From positions 5,139 through 37,961 of the forward strand of contig DPGN01000032.1 in the NCBI GenBank assembly GCA_003523185.1: a stretch of DNA of 32,823 nt, given 5' to 3'. The notes beneath the pieces were generated by a model. That model was not told the origin of the DNA and ran no database searches. It saw nothing but the letters and a program-made list of their open reading frames with translations. Position numbers and translations under genes: made by a program. The DNA comes from Halieaceae bacterium. GTDB lineage: Bacteria > Pseudomonadota > Gammaproteobacteria > Pseudomonadales > Halieaceae. Shown piece after piece: positions 31,186-32,823 of the stretch; the stretch's first letter is position 1, and each line of letters starts with the position of its first letter.

Positions 31186-32823
31186 TTAATTAAGCGCTCC
31201 GTGACACTGCTTGTACTTCTTACCACTGCCACAGGGACACGGATCATTACGGCCCACCTTGGGTGCATCGCGCACCATCGGTTGCTGCGGCGCCTCCGCC
31301 TGCTGGCCTGATTCCTGCTCAGTCACCGGCAATGCCGACGCCTGCGCGTGCTGGAAGGCCAACTGCTGACGCTCCGCTTCCTCACGCCGCTTTTGCTCAA
31401 TCAGCTCAGCCTCATCCTGTCGCTTGATCTGAAGATGGCTCAAGACACGCACCACTTCTTGCTTCAAGCGCTCGAGTAAGGCCTCGAATAACTCGAAGGC
31501 CTCACGCTTGTACTCCTGCTTGGGGTTCTTATTCGCATAGGCTCGCAGATGAATGCCCTGTCGGAGCTGATCCATGGTTTGGAGATGATCCTTCCACAGC
31601 CCATCCAACACCTGCAGCATGACCTGCTTCTCAATCTGACGCATGGCATCGCCAATGAGCGAGCCCTTCTCGTCATAGGTTGATTGCACTGACTCGATAA
31701 TACGTTCGCGTAGCGTCTCCTCGTGAAGGTTGGTGTCTTCCTCTAGCCAACTGGCCACAGGAAGCTCCTGCGCAAACTCGGTTTTGAGATACTGCTCAAG
31801 ACCCGGGATGTCCCACTGCTCTTCAACGCTCATCGGTGGGATGAAGCGATCGATACCGGTGTGGATAACGTCCGCGCGGATATTCGTGATCATCTCCGCA
31901 ACATCGTCCCCATCCAGTAATTGATCACGCTGGGAGTAGATAATCTGGCGTTGGTCATTCGCAACGTCATCGTATTCGAGCAACTGCTTACGAATATCGA
32001 AGTTACGTCCCTCAACCTTACGCTGTGCCCGCTCGATCGAGTTGGTCACCATGCCACTCTCGATCGCTTCACCAGGCTCCATGCCAACCTTCTGCATAAT
32101 GCCAGCCATGTTGCCCATGAAGATACGCATTAGATTGTCGTCGAGTGATATGAAAAAGCGCGATGCACCAGGGTCACCCTGACGCCCTGCACGACCACGG
32201 AGCTGGTTATCAATACGGCGAGACTCGTGACGCTCGGTACCCACAATGTGAAGACCACCGGCATCAAGGACGGTCTGATGGCGTTCTTCCCATGCCGCGC
32301 GCGCTGCTTCCTTCGCTGCCTCGCCGTCGAGTCCTGCAAGCTCGGCCTCAAGGTTCCCGCCCAGCACAATATCGGTACCACGACCCGCCATATTAGTAGC
32401 GATAGTGACCACGCCTGGCCGCCCCGCCTGAGCAATAATCTCCGCTTCCTGCTCGTGGTATTTCGCGTTCAGTACCTTGTGCTCAATACCTGCCTGTTTG
32501 AAGTACTCCGATAGCTCCTCCGAGGTCTCAACCGAGGCTGTACCCACTAAAACAGGTGCTTTGTTCTCGATAATGCGGCGGGTCTCCTCGACGATCGCCT
32601 CAAGCTTCTCCTCTTTCGACATGAAGACTAGGTCGTTCATATCCTTACGCTTCATCGGGATGTTGGTGGGAATAACCACACACTCGAGGCCATAAATTTG
32701 GCGGAACTCAAAGGCCTCGGTGTCCGCTGTACCCGTCATACCACTCAGTTTGTCGTAGAGGCGGAAGTAATTCTGGAAAGTGGTCGAGGCCATGGTCTGG
32801 CTCTCGGCCTGAATGTTCACATT
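31186..32823 (-). CDS. secA: Preprotein translocase ATPase SecA (5' part outside window)
   Basis: Motor ATPase driving Sec-dependent export. The frame is open to the right edge, so only about 545 C-terminal residues are visible; the GTG at 32820 is internal. Visible: ESQTMASTTFQNYFRLYDKLSGMTGTA, the second nucleotide-binding fold with AGRGTDIVLGGN and LRGRAGRQGDPG (helicase motif VI arginines), the scaffold/wing domains, and the C-terminal zinc-binding motif CPCGSGKKYKQCHG that binds SecB and phospholipid. A Q/A/E-rich linker precedes that motif. It heads secA-argJ-mutT. Confidence 0.97.
   Translation of the reverse strand, partial: NVNIQAESQTMASTTFQNYFRLYDKLSGMTGTADTEAFEFRQIYGLECVVIPTNIPMKRKDMNDLVFMSKEEKLEAIVEETRRIIENKAPVLVGTASVETSEELSEYFKQAGIEHKVLNAKYHEQEAEIIAQAGRPGVVTIATNMAGRGTDIVLGGNLEAELAGLDGEAAKEAARAAWEERHQTVLDAGGLHIVGTERHESRRIDNQLRGRAGRQGDPGASRFFISLDDNLMRIFMGNMAGIMQKVGMEPGEAIESGMVTNSIERAQRKVEGRNFDIRKQLLEYDDVANDQRQIIYSQRDQLLDGDDVAEMITNIRADVIHTGIDRFIPPMSVEEQWDIPGLEQYLKTEFAQELPVASWLEEDTNLHEETLRERIIESVQSTYDEKGSLIGDAMRQIEKQVMLQVLDGLWKDHLQTMDQLRQGIHLRAYANKNPKQEYKREAFELFEALLERLKQEVVRVLSHLQIKRQDEAELIEQKRREEAERQQLAFQHAQASALPVTEQESGQQAEAPQQPMVRDAPKVGRNDPCPCGSGKKYKQCHGALN

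Noticed and set aside
32818..32820. GTG as a start for secA
   Set aside because: It lies in the middle of the conserved SecA sequence; the gene continues past the window.

Overview
The window reads as chromosomal DNA of a free-living, aerobic, probably marine gammaproteobacterium. The gene neighbourhoods (hda/perM/DUF2066 facing purM-purN-DUF3108; dcd/apbC facing metG then rnfABCDGE; ampD-ampE facing nadC; pilD-coaE facing secA-argJ-mutT) are those I know from pseudomonads and from the marine OM60/NOR5 (Halieaceae) and neighbouring clades. The exact taxon is inference. Coding density is very high: no gene-free stretch exceeds about 220 bp. I see no rRNA, tRNA, insertion sequence, prophage or CRISPR array, so this is mostly core genome with a few less ordinary genes.

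Layout. 1-5822: the 3' end of a queuosine-precursor transporter gene, then on the minus strand DUF2066-perM-like-hda (regulatory inactivation of DnaA), back to back with purM-purN-DUF3108 (purine synthesis). 5870-9095: dcd and apbC on the minus strand, divergent from metG, whose product lacks the C-terminal tRNA-binding domain. 9186-14268: a complete six-gene rnfABCDGE operon (ion-translocating ferredoxin:NAD+ oxidoreductase) with tightly overlapping genes. 14265-15846 (minus): a divergent protein in the DNA polymerase III psi (HolD) position, rimI, and a small unknown acidic protein whose stop codon interleaves with that of rnfE. 16068-18210: a DUF819 membrane protein and a PlsC/hemolysin-type acyltransferase. 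18222-20607: ampE-ampD divergent from nadC, with a 17-bp tandem repeat array between them. 20646-23963: RraA-like protein and a long DmdC-type acyl-CoA dehydrogenase, divergent from a LysR regulator with a palindromic operator candidate. 24032-25792: an unusual fusion of an Fe(II)/2-oxoglutarate prolyl-hydroxylase domain with a tubulin-tyrosine-ligase-like ATP-grasp domain whose metal-binding residues look lost. 25917-29603: malate synthase G, prepilin peptidase (without pilB/pilC beside it) and coaE. 29592-32823 (minus): secA (3' part)-argJ-mutT.

The best candidate for something undescribed is the hydroxylase/TTL-like fusion at 24032-25792. I recall no characterised protein with this architecture. 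Secondary points are the ampD/nadC tandem repeats, hairpins placed at or against the ribosome binding sites of purM, rnfA and pilD, the short MetG, and the divergent psi-like protein. Everything here comes from reading the sequence; no database search was run.
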